Positions 15,396-24,166 are shown, numbered from the stretch's first letter. The stretch is 36,749 nucleotides of DNA from CAYQJS01 sp964417895 (GCA_964417895.1 CAYQJS010000054.1:1-36749), one strand, 5' to 3'. The notes: generated from the sequence alone by a model not told the origin. Numbers and translations: made by a program.

Positions 15396-17108
15396 ATGAG
15401 CGCGCAGGACGGCATGGCCCGCTGCATTCGTCGTCTCTGGCTTGCGATCCTTCCCCTCGCCGTGGCATGTACCGCGGCGCAGCCTGCACCGCCGGGTGGC
15501 CAGACCGAGCGGGGGGAAACGGCCAGGTCGTCGCAGAAGGCCCTCGTGATCGCGCTTTCGTACGAGCCGGCCACCCTGGAGCCCAGCTTCGGCAGCGGCT
15601 CCGGCAATCGCGATATGTCGGCGCTCTTCAGCGGATTCCTCGCCTACTTGACGCCCGACCAGCAACCGATGCCCTATCTCGCCGAGGAGCTTCCGAGCCT
15701 TGAAAAAGGGACGTGGAAGCTGCTGCCCGACGGCACGGCGGAGACGACATACCGCATCAAGAAACAAGCCAGGTGGCATGACGGTCAGCCGGTCACCGCT
15801 CACGACTACGCTTTCGCGCACCAGGTGCACCTCGATCCAGCCATGCCGACCACTAAGATCGACGTCGACAGACGGATGGCCGCGGTTCGACCTATCGATG
15901 ATCAGGTTCTCTTTATCCAATGGAAGGAGCCCTATCTGTGGGCGGGCATGGTGCACGGTCCAAATTTCCCGGCGCTCCCCAAGCACCTGCTGGAGGAGCA
16001 GTACCTAGCGGATAAGGCCGCCTTCGCCAATGGCCTCCATTGGAGCCGCGAGTTCGTCGGGAATGGGCCCTATCGACTGGAGCGGTGGGAGCAGGGCGTG
16101 GAGATGACCCTCCGCGCACACGACGGCTTCGCCCTGGGGAAGCCGCCGGTCGACCAGATTGTCCTGAAGTTCATTCCCGACGCTAATACCATCGTGGCGA
16201 ATCTCTTGAGCGGCGCCGTGGATGCCGCCTTCCACTCCAGCATCAGCTTCGCGCAAAACAGCGCCCTCGAGCAGGCGAGGTGGCAGGGCACCACGGAATA
16301 CTGGCCGGGAAGCGCCCACTACCTGGAGTTCCAGACACGGGACTGGGGCAACCTCCAGCGGGCCGTGCTGGACGTGCGGGTGCGCCGCGCCCTCCTTCAC
16401 GCTATAGATCGGCACGCCATTGTAGACGGCCTGTACGCAGGGAAGGCGTCGGTCCTCCACTTCTGGCTCTCGGACGACGATGCTGCCTACCGTACAGCCG
16501 ACCGCGCTGTTCTGAAGTATGAGCACGATGTTGGCCGGGCCAGGGCGCTCCTCGGCGAAGCCGGCTGGATCAGAAGCAGCGACGGGCAATTTCGGGATGC
16601 CAGCGGCGAGGCGCTGCACGTGCCTCTCGTAAGCCAGAACGAGGACATCGACCAGCAACAGGCGACGATCGTCGCCGACAACTGGAAGACCCTGGGGGTG
16701 AGTCCTGAGGTAACAGTGATGAGCCCCGGCCAGCAACGGGACAATGAGTACCGAACGAAGATTCCCGCCGTGGCGTACAACAATCGCCCGATGGGCTACG
16801 ACACGATGGTGTGGCTGAACACGCAAGTCCCGATGCCTGAGAACCGCTGGCGAGGCAATAACTACTCCGGGTACTTCAACCCTGTTCTCGAAGACCTATG
16901 GCCGAAGGTGCTGGCCACCGTTGATACCAGCCCCCGCGAGGCCCTGATAGTAGAGGCGCTCAGCGCGATGACGGCGGACGCCGTCATTAACCCACTGCAC
17001 TACCGTCCGCGGGCCATGGCCTACCGGGTGGGGCTCGCCGGCCCTCAACAGCCCTGGGTCGGCGAGGCCGCCCTTATCTGGAATTCCTGGGAATGGCACT
17101 GGAGATAG
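15396..17108 (+). CDS. extracellular solute-binding lipoprotein, SBP_bac_5
   Basis: The third intact solute-binding protein (570 residues), 31 bases downstream of the preceding paralogue and likely in the same operon. The signal segment RRLWLAILPLAVAC contains the lipobox LAVAC. Landmarks: TAETTYRIKKQARWHDGQPV, FVGNGPYRLERWEQGVEMTL, IVLKFIPDANTIVANLLSGA, VRVRRALLHAIDRHAIVDGL, YEHDVGRARALLGEAGWIRS and the ending IWNSWEWHWR. GGAG lies nine bases before ATG 15396. Two binding proteins in tandem without permease or ATPase genes suggest that they feed transporters encoded elsewhere. Its last 42 bases before the stop codon are exactly duplicated at 17455-17496. Confidence 0.88.
   Translation: MSAQDGMARCIRRLWLAILPLAVACTAAQPAPPGGQTERGETARSSQKALVIALSYEPATLEPSFGSGSGNRDMSALFSGFLAYLTPDQQPMPYLAEELPSLEKGTWKLLPDGTAETTYRIKKQARWHDGQPVTAHDYAFAHQVHLDPAMPTTKIDVDRRMAAVRPIDDQVLFIQWKEPYLWAGMVHGPNFPALPKHLLEEQYLADKAAFANGLHWSREFVGNGPYRLERWEQGVEMTLRAHDGFALGKPPVDQIVLKFIPDANTIVANLLSGAVDAAFHSSISFAQNSALEQARWQGTTEYWPGSAHYLEFQTRDWGNLQRAVLDVRVRRALLHAIDRHAIVDGLYAGKASVLHFWLSDDDAAYRTADRAVLKYEHDVGRARALLGEAGWIRSSDGQFRDASGEALHVPLVSQNEDIDQQQATIVADNWKTLGVSPEVTVMSPGQQRDNEYRTKIPAVAYNNRPMGYDTMVWLNTQVPMPENRWRGNNYSGYFNPVLEDLWPKVLATVDTSPREALIVEALSAMTADAVINPLHYRPRAMAYRVGLAGPQQPWVGEAALIWNSWEWHWR
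17064..17105 (+). repeat. 42-bp repeat, copy 1 (end of SBP gene)
   Basis: This is identical to 17455-17496. It encodes EAALIWNSWEWHWR in the intact gene. The stop codon follows in copy 1; copy 2 continues into different sequence. Confidence 0.85.
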
Positions 17109-17123
17109 CGCCCGCTGTTCGGC

Positions 17124-17454
17124 TCAGCTAACGTCCCACGCATGGACGTTCCACGTAGTGACAGGGTCCACATTGGCAACGAGCCCCGGACCTGTGATGC
17201 CGCTGCGGAAGACAGTCGTGCCCGAGCCCGGGCTGTCGTACAGCGGAATGAACGGCAGGTCGTCGGCGGCGAGCTTCAGGAGCTCGGCGTATAAGGCCTG
17301 GCGCCTGGATGCGTCGAACTCTGAGGCAAAGCGCGTGTAGAGGTCCTCGTAGGCTGGGGAGCGATAGTCGCCGAAGTTGCGTCCCCGCCAGTTATTCCGC
17401 TCCGTTGGCGTCTGAGCCGCTGTGAAGTTCTCCAGCGTCGCTGGCGTGGCTGGG
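17124..17454 (-). pseudogene. 3' fragment of an SBP_bac_5 gene
   Basis: Read on the minus strand this encodes about 105 residues that match the C-terminal end of the solute-binding family: TERNNWRGRNFGDYRSPAYE, DLYTRFASEFDASRRQALYA, LAADDLPFIPLYDSPGSG, then DPVTTWNVHAWDVS and TGA (17124-17126). The upstream 80% of the gene is gone: the frame runs straight into copy 2 of the 42-bp repeat. It lies tail-to-tail with the intact gene ending at 17108. Confidence 0.75.
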
Positions 17455-17600
17455 GAGGCCGCCCTTATCTGGAATTCCTGGGAATGGCACTGGAGAGGAT
17501 CTCGGCTCAGCTAACGTCCCACGCATGGACATTCCACGTGGTGACCGGGTCCGCCTTGGCAACGAGTCCTGGTCCTGTGATGCCACTGCGGAAGACGGAG
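17455..17600. repeat. second copy of the tail-to-tail SBP junction
   Basis: 17455-17496 repeats 17064-17105 exactly. 17504-17597 repeats 17121-17214 at roughly 90% identity on inspection and again encodes, on the minus strand, DPVTTWNVHAWDVS with a stop at 17507-17509. The spacer between the two parts is eight bases shorter than in copy 1. Copy 2 therefore holds only the last 14 codons of one binding-protein gene (plus strand) and about 30 of another (minus strand). Confidence 0.75.
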
Positions 17601-17763
17601 GAGGTCCCAATGGCCGTGCCCAAGCCGCACAGCATGCTACAGCGCCATCGGTTGATTGCGGCTATGGTTTCCACCACCGTGGCTTATGATTTGGTCGCAC
17701 TCTGTTTGACGCCCTGGCCAACGCTTGCGAGAGTGCGAGAGAGGCTAAAGGGTAGCTGGCAAG

Positions 17764-18105
17764 ATGGATAGTCGACTTCCAGATCAAGTCTCCGAAGAGA
17801 CGCTCCGCCGCCTGGTTGCGACGCACGGCGAGGCCGACAACTGGGACTTTAAAGAAGCGCTCGATCTTGCCACCACTCGACACCGAGTGGAACTGGCGCG
17901 TGACGTTCTTGCCTTGGCAAATACTGGTGGTGGCCACCTTGTTGTCGGGGTACGCGACAAAACGTTCGAGCCGGTCGGATTGGGACCACAATCCCAACTG
18001 GATACGACCAACGTTCACAAGGCAATCGAAAAATACCTCCGAACCTCAATCCCCCAATCGTCGCGGCCACTCATTCATATGCATCTGATGCTGACTCGGG
18101 TCTAA
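17764..18105 (+). CDS. AlbA_2 (Schlafen-type) domain, N-terminal part of a broken STAND gene
   Basis: The first 90 residues match the AlbA_2 putative DNA/RNA-binding domain found in Schlafen-like and ATP-dependent regulators: EADNWDFKEALDL, VELARDVLALANTGGGHLVV and GVRDKTFEPVGLGP are its hallmarks. The frame stops at 18105 after a tail that no longer fits. From about 18045 the next frame continues the domain as LNPPIVAATHSYASDADSGL and SFAIIYVAPATRVAVPACDG and runs without a stop into the NTPase listed next. The shift falls at a CCCCC run (18051-18055); a -1 step there joins both parts. AlbA_2 and the NTPase were therefore almost certainly one gene of about 770 codons starting here. GC content looks lower than in the flanks, which fits acquisition by transfer. 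Confidence 0.7.
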   Translation: MDSRLPDQVSEETLRRLVATHGEADNWDFKEALDLATTRHRVELARDVLALANTGGGHLVVGVRDKTFEPVGLGPQSQLDTTNVHKAIEKYLRTSIPQSSRPLIHMHLMLTRV

Positions 18106-18149
18106 AAAGCTTCGCAATTATCTATGTCGCTCCTGCCACGAGAGTTGCG

Positions 18150-20018
18150 GTGCCCGCGTGTGACGGGTCCTATCTGGACACCGATGGACGGCAGGTAAAG
18201 GCTTTTCAGGCTTCAGACATCCTGGTTAGACGGGGCGCACAAACCGTCCGGGCGAATCAAGCGGATCTCGACCGTCTCCTCGCGCGCGCTCGCCCCGAGC
18301 CTGAGCCTTCTGAAGTTGACCAGCGGGAGCTTCTTGAGAACCTGCCGCCTCGCGAACAGGTTGCCGTCGATTTCGTGGGGCGGTCGGAAGAACTGTTGCT
18401 GTTGTGGGACTGGTTCTCGGAGCCACTGAGGCCACGATGGTTACTTGCCGGAGATGGCGGGAAGGGAAAGACCGCCATCGCGTATGAGTTCGCCACACAG
18501 GTTCGAGCAGCTGAGCCTCGTTCCATAGAGGGAATCCTTTGGCTCAGCGCGAAACGCCGTCGCTTTCAGCAGGGTGAGACCCTGCCGGTCACATCCGGGC
18601 CGGATTTCTATGATCTTTCGAGCCTATTGGATGCCATTGCCAGCTTCTACGGCTTCTCCGATCTACCCGAATTACCAACGGGCGAAAGGCGAACCCGCGT
18701 CGCGGAGCTTCTAAAAGAGCTTCCTATCCTCATGGTTGCGGACGACATCGATTCGCTCGATGAAGATTCGGAGGATGCTCTCGAGTTCCTTACCCTAGAT
18801 CTGGCTCGAACCCCATCGAAAGTACTGCTCACTTCGCGGCGAGTCCCTTTCGGTCTCAACGCCTCCGCCACACAGGTCTGGGGCCTGACCCGACACGACG
18901 GTGCAGGGTTCATTAGATCGCGGCTGCGGTTGCTCGGTCTTGACCCCTCCATGTTTACGGACAGGGTCACGCACACGATCCTCGAAGTCACCGACGGTTC
19001 CCCGCTTTATATCGAGGACTTGGTTCGTCTTTGCTCTGTGATCCCTGTGGAACAAGCTATCGAACGATGGCGCGAACATGGCGGAGACGAAGCACGGAAA
19101 TATGCGTTAAGGGCTGAGTTTGACCGGCTTTCTGAAAAGGCAAGAGAGATCGTGCTCGCGTGTTGTCTGACGGATCAACCAGTCTCGCTTGCCGAAATTC
19201 AAGCAATCACCAACCTCTCCGAAGACCAGCTTCTGGAGGAAATCGCGCATATCCAGGATCTTTTCCTGCTCAGCCAGCCGCGGCTGATTGAAGGCGTTCC
19301 GCGCTTCGACGTTAACCTCAACACTAAGTTGCTAGTCCGCCGGGTTTACGAGGGAACACACCTAATCGAGCGGCTGAACCGTGCATATGAGGCGATGTCC
19401 GGCAGGCTGGAAACCAGTCAGCGCCAGCGATCGGACATTGCCGCATTCATAAATCAGGCGATTTCGTTCGACCGCTTAGGTCGGACTGACGAGGCAGAAC
19501 GGACTCTTAAGATCGCACTGACCGCCCATCCTGAGCATCCTGACTTGCTTGGTCAGCTCGCCGTTATTTACGCGCTCGCCACTCCGGCGCGAATGGCTGA
19601 TGCCGAAGATCTCTTCAAGCGTTCGGCTCAGTTGAAGTGCAAGCGGGAGATCATTTACCGCACCTGGGCTCAGATGGAACTAAACCGGAACGAATTCAGC
19701 GCTGCAATGCGGGCGGCGGAGGCCGGGCTCGGGAACGCCGGTAGAACCGCTGAACTCCTCTTCCTGGCAGGGATAGCGCACAGTCGGATAGGACAGGAGC
19801 TTCGGAGACAGCTTAACGAAAGAGCGGATGAGGAGCTTGGGTTAGCGTACCGATTGCTGCACGAAGCTCTGCGGAGACCTGAGGCGCTCCGAAACTGGGA
19901 GGAGCGCCTCCTCAATAGCAAGGTCTTCCGGGCGCTTGCCATTAATAGCGAGGCATTAGGACAGTTTGAGCTGTCTCGCTTCCTACCTGGAGGAATGGGC
20001 TGCCCAGTATCCTGGTGA
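18150..20018 (+). CDS. STAND (NB-ARC-like) NTPase with C-terminal helical repeats, main part
   Basis: A signalling NTPase of the kind used as a switch in immunity and conflict systems. Counting from MPACDGSYLD: residues 1-35 finish the AlbA_2 domain; FVGRSEELLLLWDWF introduces the NTPase; the Walker A is GDGGKGKT at 101-108; the Walker B is in LPILMVADDIDSLDED; KVLLTSRR is the sensor; GSPLYIEDLVRL is the GxP-type STAND motif; a winged-helix-like segment follows. From about 400 on come TPR-like helical pairs (QAISFDRLGRTDEAERTLKI, ALTAHPEHPDLLGQLAVIYA). The frame ends at 20018, but one base off it continues EEWAAQYPGDDFVSREVARF and DKYPGLRR to a TGA at 20077-20079. The full gene therefore spans 17764-20079 with two frameshifts. 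The real start is 17764; 18150 is only the first ATG in this frame. Confidence 0.75.
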   Translation: MPACDGSYLDTDGRQVKAFQASDILVRRGAQTVRANQADLDRLLARARPEPEPSEVDQRELLENLPPREQVAVDFVGRSEELLLLWDWFSEPLRPRWLLAGDGGKGKTAIAYEFATQVRAAEPRSIEGILWLSAKRRRFQQGETLPVTSGPDFYDLSSLLDAIASFYGFSDLPELPTGERRTRVAELLKELPILMVADDIDSLDEDSEDALEFLTLDLARTPSKVLLTSRRVPFGLNASATQVWGLTRHDGAGFIRSRLRLLGLDPSMFTDRVTHTILEVTDGSPLYIEDLVRLCSVIPVEQAIERWREHGGDEARKYALRAEFDRLSEKAREIVLACCLTDQPVSLAEIQAITNLSEDQLLEEIAHIQDLFLLSQPRLIEGVPRFDVNLNTKLLVRRVYEGTHLIERLNRAYEAMSGRLETSQRQRSDIAAFINQAISFDRLGRTDEAERTLKIALTAHPEHPDLLGQLAVIYALATPARMADAEDLFKRSAQLKCKREIIYRTWAQMELNRNEFSAAMRAAEAGLGNAGRTAELLFLAGIAHSRIGQELRRQLNERADEELGLAYRLLHEALRRPEALRNWEERLLNSKVFRALAINSEALGQFELSRFLPGGMGCPVSW

Positions 20019-20259
20019 CGACTTCGTCAGCCGAGAGGTTGCAAGGTTCAGGGATAAGTACCCTGGCCTGCGAAGGTGAGGATTCTTGCTGGGGGCGGGC
20101 TGGTCCCCGGTTCAGACTAGCAGTGTTCCCGGAGAGCGCTCAGGCGAGGAAGGTCAGTTGCAGTCGTTCTGGTTTGACTTCCTAGCCAACCTGGATCGCT
20201 TGAGCCGGTTCGTGGTCGGGAATCCGACCATGGGCGACCGGCTAGCAGCGGGCCGCTAA

Positions 20260-20462
20260 CCCAACTTCCGCAGTTTGCGGAATGCGATGATCGGTTGCGA
20301 TTACTGTAAGCACTGTCGTTCGAAATAGAATGACGTGCGATGTGGTTTGTAGGAAAATAGTGACTGAATAAGAGCATTGCGGAGCGGTTGCGTGCGTGGT
20401 AGTATGGGGCATGTACATCCGCAGGACCACCAAGTCCCTGCGTGGACGAGCCTACCACACCT
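20260..20462 (+). mobile_element. left end of an IS1634-like element
   Basis: It begins with CCCAACTTCCGCA (20260-20272), the exact inverted complement of TGCGGAAGTTGGG at 28224-28236. The bases just outside each end are CTAA in direct orientation (20256-20259 and 28237-28240), which fits a 4-bp target duplication. The piece contains the element's leader and the first 17 codons of its transposase and is cut off by the IS21 element at 20463. Confidence 0.65.
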
Positions 20463-20479
20463 TGTCGGCGCTCATCTAA
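20411..20479 (+). pseudogene. N-terminal fragment of IS1634-family transposase
   Basis: ATG 20411 encodes MYIRRTTKSLRGRAYHT, the typical start of IS1634-family transposases (MYxRRTxxxxxGKxY). The reading frame runs into the IS21 left end and stops at a TAA there. The rest of a transposase of this type lies at 26561-28184 on the same strand. About 50 residues are present in neither piece. Confidence 0.6.
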
Positions 20480-20568
20480 ATTCCCCATAAAACGGGGAAG
20501 ATGATCATCTAAATTCCCCACCCCGTGGTCATCTAAATTCCCCAGTCCGGTGATCAGCTAAATTCCCC
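20472..20568 (+). repeat. IS21 left terminal repeats (x4)
   Basis: Four copies of TCAKCTAAATTCCCC start at 20472, 20505, 20529 and 20554. They are probable transposase-binding sites; two inverted copies lie at the right end. Confidence 0.85.
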
Positions 20569-20633
20569 ACCCCCGGGGAGCGCACCAAGAAGTCCATTCA
20601 CCATCGCCCAGCTTGCTATTGGAGGCTGGGTTC

Positions 20634-22161
20634 ATGGGCAGAAGGAGTTTCACGGTGCGTGACATCGCAGAGATTCTCGATCACTGGCAGCACGGGCGGT
20701 CGATCCAGGCGATCTCCACCAGCCTGGGGCTGGACCGCAAGACCGTGCGCAAATATGTCAGCCTGGCGGAGCAGGCCGGCCTCTCGGCGGGCCAACGACC
20801 GGCAGGCGGTTGGGGCGCCTGGCTGGACGGGCGCCACCCGGAGTTGAGCGCACGTGGTCGGCGCCGTCCGACTGTGGAGCAGCTCGACCCGCTGCGTGAG
20901 GAGATCCGTCAGGCGCTCGAAGGTGGAGTCACCCCGACCACGGCCTGGCGACGGCTCCATCAAGCGGGGCGGACCGCCGTGTCCCTCGCCACCTTTCGCC
21001 GCTACGTGGCGCGGACCTTCCCCGCGGTGGGCGATCGGCCGCAGATCGTGGTACGGCGCCCGGAGCCCCCACCGGGCGACGAGGCCCAGGTGGACTACGG
21101 GTTGCTCGGGATGTGGCCGGACCCACTCAGCGGGGCGAAGCGCGCCGTGAACGCCTTTGCCCTGGTGCTTCCCATGAGCCGACACCAGTACGCCTGCCCC
21201 GTGCTCCACATGGACCAGCAGACCTGGAATGACTGCCACGTCGCCGCCTTCCGTTTCTTTGGCGGCGTGCCACGCCGCGTCGTGCCCGACAACCTGAAGA
21301 CCGGAGTACTTAAGCCCGATCTCTACGACCCGGCCTTCAACCGCGCCTACGAGGAGCTGGCGCACCACTACGGCTTCCTGATCGACCCGGCGCGTGTGCG
21401 CAAGCCCACCGACAAAGCCGCCGTCGAGCGCCAGATCCCGTTCATCCGCGGCGATTTCTGGCGCGGGCGCACCTTCTCCAACCTCACCGAGATGACGGTG
21501 GCTCTGGAGCAATGGTGCACCGAGGTGGCCGGGATGCGCATCCACGGCACCACCAAGGAGCGGCCGATCGAGGTCTTCCGCGCCGTCGAACTGCCGGCGC
21601 TGCTCCCGCTCCCTGCTACGCGCTGGGAGCCGGCCACCTGGGCCAAGGCCAAGGTGGCGCGCGATTGCTCCATTCAGGTCGCTGGCTCCTGGTACACGGT
21701 ACCCTTTCGGTACGTGGGCCAGCATCTCGCTGTGCGTCTGACCAGCAAGCTTGTGCAGTGCTACCAGCACTACACGCTGGTCAAAACACACCTGCGGGTC
21801 CCCAAAGGCCGCCTTCTTCCAGCGCACCCCGGACTGGTGCCGTGCCCAGGCCCGACGTCTCGGACTCGCCGTGGGCGCCGCGGTCGCGTCCATCCTCGAG
21901 CTCCACGTCCTCTATCACCTGCGCCAGGCCCAGGGGGTGATTCACCTCGCCGACCACTACGGCGCGGAGCGACTCGACGCAGCGTGCGCCCGTTCCCTCG
22001 CCTTTGGCGATCCGTCCTACCGCACGATCAAGACCATCCTGGAGCGAGGACTCGACCAGCAGGCCGCCGAGAAGAGCTTGACTCAGGGGCGACTGGCCGA
22101 CGCCTTCCTCCGTGGACCCGAAGAGTTGGTCGCCCCGCTCGGCGTCGAGGTACCGTCATGA
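20634..22161 (+). pseudogene. istA: IS21 transposase IstA, frameshifted
   Basis: The DDE transposase of the IS21 element. ATG 20634 follows GGAGG by seven bases. An N-terminal helix-turn-helix (ILDHWQHGRSIQAISTSLGL, RKTVRKYVSLAEQAGL) is followed by the catalytic core: Asp in GDEAQVDYG, Asp in RVVPDNLKTGVLKPD and Glu in KPTDKAAVERQIPF. Near 21801-21806 the frame breaks: RVPKG is followed one frame over by KAAFFQRTPDWCRAQARRLG, the normal C-terminal part, ending at 22161. Compared with relatives, about 15 codons seem missing at the junction, so this looks like a small deletion rather than a single-base error. IstA is probably inactive. The broken frame stays open and runs in frame into istB. 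Confidence 0.85.
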
Positions 22162-22952
22162 CCGCCTTCCATCAGTTGGAGCAGAAGCTGAAGCTCCTCA
22201 AGCTGGGCGGCATGCTCACCACCATCGAGCACCGCATTCATCAGGCCGAAGACGGGCACTTGGGCTACCTGGACTTCCTGGAGCTCCTGCTCGAGGACGA
22301 GATCGAGCGTCGCTCGGACCACGGCTTGAGCCTCCGCATTGCCCGCGCCCGATTCGATCAGGTCCAGACCTTCGAAGAGTTCGACTTCGGCGCCGACCCG
22401 AGCATTCCCACCCAGCAGATCCGCGATCTCGCAACCTGCCGTTTCCTGGAGCGCCACGCCAGCCTCATCATCTGCGGACCGGTCGGGGTTGGGAAGACCC
22501 ACGTCGCTCGCGCCCTTGGGGTGGAGGCCTGCCGCCGCGGCTACGTGGTGCTCTTCGCCAAGACCACCCGTCTGCTGCGCGATCTCGCCGGCGGGCGCGC
22601 CGACGGGAGTTGGGAGCAGCGCTTCCGCTCCTATCTCCGTACCGATCTTCTCATCCTGGACGATTTCGCCATGCAGGAGTTCACCGGCCCGCAGGCCGAG
22701 GACCTCTACCAGCTCATCGACGAGCGCGTAGGGCGCAGCTCACTCATCGTCACCTCGAACCGCAGCCCGCAGGATTGGTACCCGCTCTTCCCCAACCCGG
22801 TCCTCGCCGAGAGCATCCTCGACCGCCTCGCCGGCACGGCTCACCAGCTCACCCTCACCGGCAAGAGCTACCGGCCGCGCCTCCGACAAGACGCCCACGA
22901 TTCCCCAACGCGAACTGAGGGGGAACGTGGCGTTGGAAGGAGGTCCGGATGA
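22158..22952 (+). CDS. istB: IS21 ATPase helper IstB
   Basis: The AAA+ ATPase that assists IstA in target selection. It has the usual N-terminal helical part (MTAFHQLEQKLKLLKLGGML), Walker A GPVGVGKTH, Walker B LLILDDFAMQ, a sensor region SLIVTSNRSPQDWYPLF, and the family C-terminus LTLTGKSYRP. The start ATG overlaps the istA stop (ATGA), typical of translational coupling in this family. Length 264 residues, slightly longer than usual because of a tail (RQDAHDSPTRTEGERGVG) that overlaps the next start. It appears intact. Confidence 0.9.
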   Translation: MTAFHQLEQKLKLLKLGGMLTTIEHRIHQAEDGHLGYLDFLELLLEDEIERRSDHGLSLRIARARFDQVQTFEEFDFGADPSIPTQQIRDLATCRFLERHASLIICGPVGVGKTHVARALGVEACRRGYVVLFAKTTRLLRDLAGGRADGSWEQRFRSYLRTDLLILDDFAMQEFTGPQAEDLYQLIDERVGRSSLIVTSNRSPQDWYPLFPNPVLAESILDRLAGTAHQLTLTGKSYRPRLRQDAHDSPTRTEGERGVGRRSG

Positions 22953-23272
22953 CCACGCCCCCGTCGCGTAACGTTGCCGTAACGATCCCCTGCCCGATTT
23001 GCGGGCAGCCTTTCAGCCCGGTGGGCCGCCAGCAGGTCTGCTCGGCCGCCTGTCGTCAGGCCGCTTGGCGGCGGCGCCACCCCACCCCGCAGGTGGCGGC
23101 GGTCCCACCCCGCGCGCCCCGGTCGGCAACCATCTACGCGTGCCCCTCCTGTGACGCTCGCTACCTTGGCCAGCAGCGCTGCCCGGACTGCGGCGTCTTT
23201 TGCCGCCGGGTGGGCCCGGGCGGGCTCTGCCCCCACTGCGACCAGCCAGTCGCGCTGGCCGATCTGCTTTAG
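22949..23272 (+). CDS. zinc-ribbon passenger protein of the IS21 element
   Basis: A 107-residue protein whose ATG overlaps the istB stop by four bases (ATGA), the third gene of the IS21 operon. It holds a run of Cys pairs: CPICGQPF, VCSAACRQAAWRRRH, CPSC, CPDCGVFCRR and CPHCDQP, enough for two or three zinc sites. The first part (CPICGQPFSPVGRQQVCSAA) resembles the zinc motif of small DNA-associated proteins. No catalytic motif is seen. Its place within the terminal repeats and its coupling to istB make it part of the element, not host cargo. It might be an accessory DNA-binding factor or regulator of transposition; that is inference. Confidence 0.7.
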   Translation: MTTPPSRNVAVTIPCPICGQPFSPVGRQQVCSAACRQAAWRRRHPTPQVAAVPPRAPRSATIYACPSCDARYLGQQRCPDCGVFCRRVGPGGLCPHCDQPVALADLL

Positions 23273-23489
23273 GGCTACGGAGGAGTGAGTCAGGCCGCGA
23301 CACCCGGACACACTTGCAGGCGTGGGGCTCCCCAATGACACGACGAGCACACTACCCATCGGAACCCCAAACGGCTCAAAGGGAGTGGCGATTCACCATG
23401 AGAACCAGCTAGCATCTCAGCCGGTTGCGCTCCCCGTGGTGGGGAATTTAGCTGAACACGAGGGTGGGGAATTTAGCTGAGCGCTGACA

Positions 23490-24166
23490 TCTCCGGGGTA
23501 TTCTTCGTTAGGCAGGTTGTCGCTGGTTTTGTCTAGAAGCCAATGCTCTGGTAGATTACCATGCGCACCTGCCTCCGGGTTAATGGAGGTTCGGCCTCTT
23601 TGGTCGAATCCTCGGATCCCCGGCTCCTGGTTTGGGCCCGGCGCCGTTCGCCGCGAGTGGCGCACCTGGTAGGCCACGGTTTCGATCACTGCCGGGGGAC
23701 CGTCCAGACTTCTGGCGACCTGCGATATATCCTCAAGGTACGCGCGCGAGGCAAACGTGGTCATCGCCACAAGCTACGGCAACGACACCGCCACCGTGAT
23801 CGAGGTCCCGCTTTGCCTCACGACAGTGGGCTGGGTCCGCCAGCGGACGATCTCAAGGATTCTCGACCTCAGTCTCGGGCTCGAAGAACGTTGAGGGAAC
23901 TCCCCCGGGTTCCAAACCCTCCAGGCACCAGACCAGCTGGAGAATACCTAAGGACTCCTACCAGCTCGAAAACGCGTACGCTTCGACCGACAGTACGCTG
24001 CGCGCTTAGTTTGCAGCGCTGGCTCGACGCGCTGCGGTCGTGCGAGGGTGCAGTCTGTCGAGCAACCGAGGTGCAGGCTCGCTGACCCCGGTGCGCTCTC
24101 GACCGGATCGGTCGGGGCGTACTATGATTCACAAAACGGCACATGGATCTTTCGGGAGCAAACGAC
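23490..24166. other. intergenic region, unrecognised coding traces
   Basis: No gene can be assigned. A 75-codon open stretch on the plus strand ending at 23892-23894 reads protein-like (REANVVIATSYGNDTATVIE, then VPLCLTTVGWVRQRTISRIL) but has no start or ribosome site and no family I recognise. It may be a relic cut by the IS21 right flank. The final 60 bases carry the leader of the DUF4185 gene. Confidence 0.35.

Larger units (their letters stand above)
20463..23489 (+). mobile_element. IS21-family insertion sequence
   Basis: A 3,027-bp element with istA, istB and a third ORF. The ends are TGTCGGCGCTCATCTAAA (left) and, on the other strand, TGTCAGCGCTCAGCTAAA (right). Multiple terminal repeats lie inside: TCATCTAAATTCCCC at 20472, 20505 and 20529, TCAGCTAAATTCCCC at 20554, and inverted copies at 23441-23455 and 23466-23480. 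These are the usual transposase-binding repeats of the family, spaced mostly 24-25 bp apart (33 bp between the first two). I see no matching short target duplication outside the ends (CACACCT left, TCTCCGG right), so one flank has probably been rearranged after insertion into the IS1634-like transposase gene. Confidence 0.85.

Noticed and set aside
18040..18060. Programmed -1 frameshift joining AlbA_2 to the STAND domain
   Set aside because: The CCCCC run allows a slip, but there is no canonical X XXY YYZ slippery site, I see no clear downstream stimulatory structure, and a second frameshift near 19985 argues for decay or sequencing error.
20472..20568. Regularly spaced repeats as a CRISPR array
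   Set aside because: Only four 15-bp units with 9-18 bp spacers, inverted copies at the other end of istA/istB, and no cas genes. They are IS21 terminal repeats.
20616..21893. Long open frame (425 codons) on the minus strand
   Set aside because: It is antisense to istA over its whole length, has no recognisable domain and is explained by GC-rich codon bias.
23417..23770. Minus-strand 117-codon frame across the IS21 right end
   Set aside because: It crosses the IS border, contains the translated terminal repeats and shows no family features.
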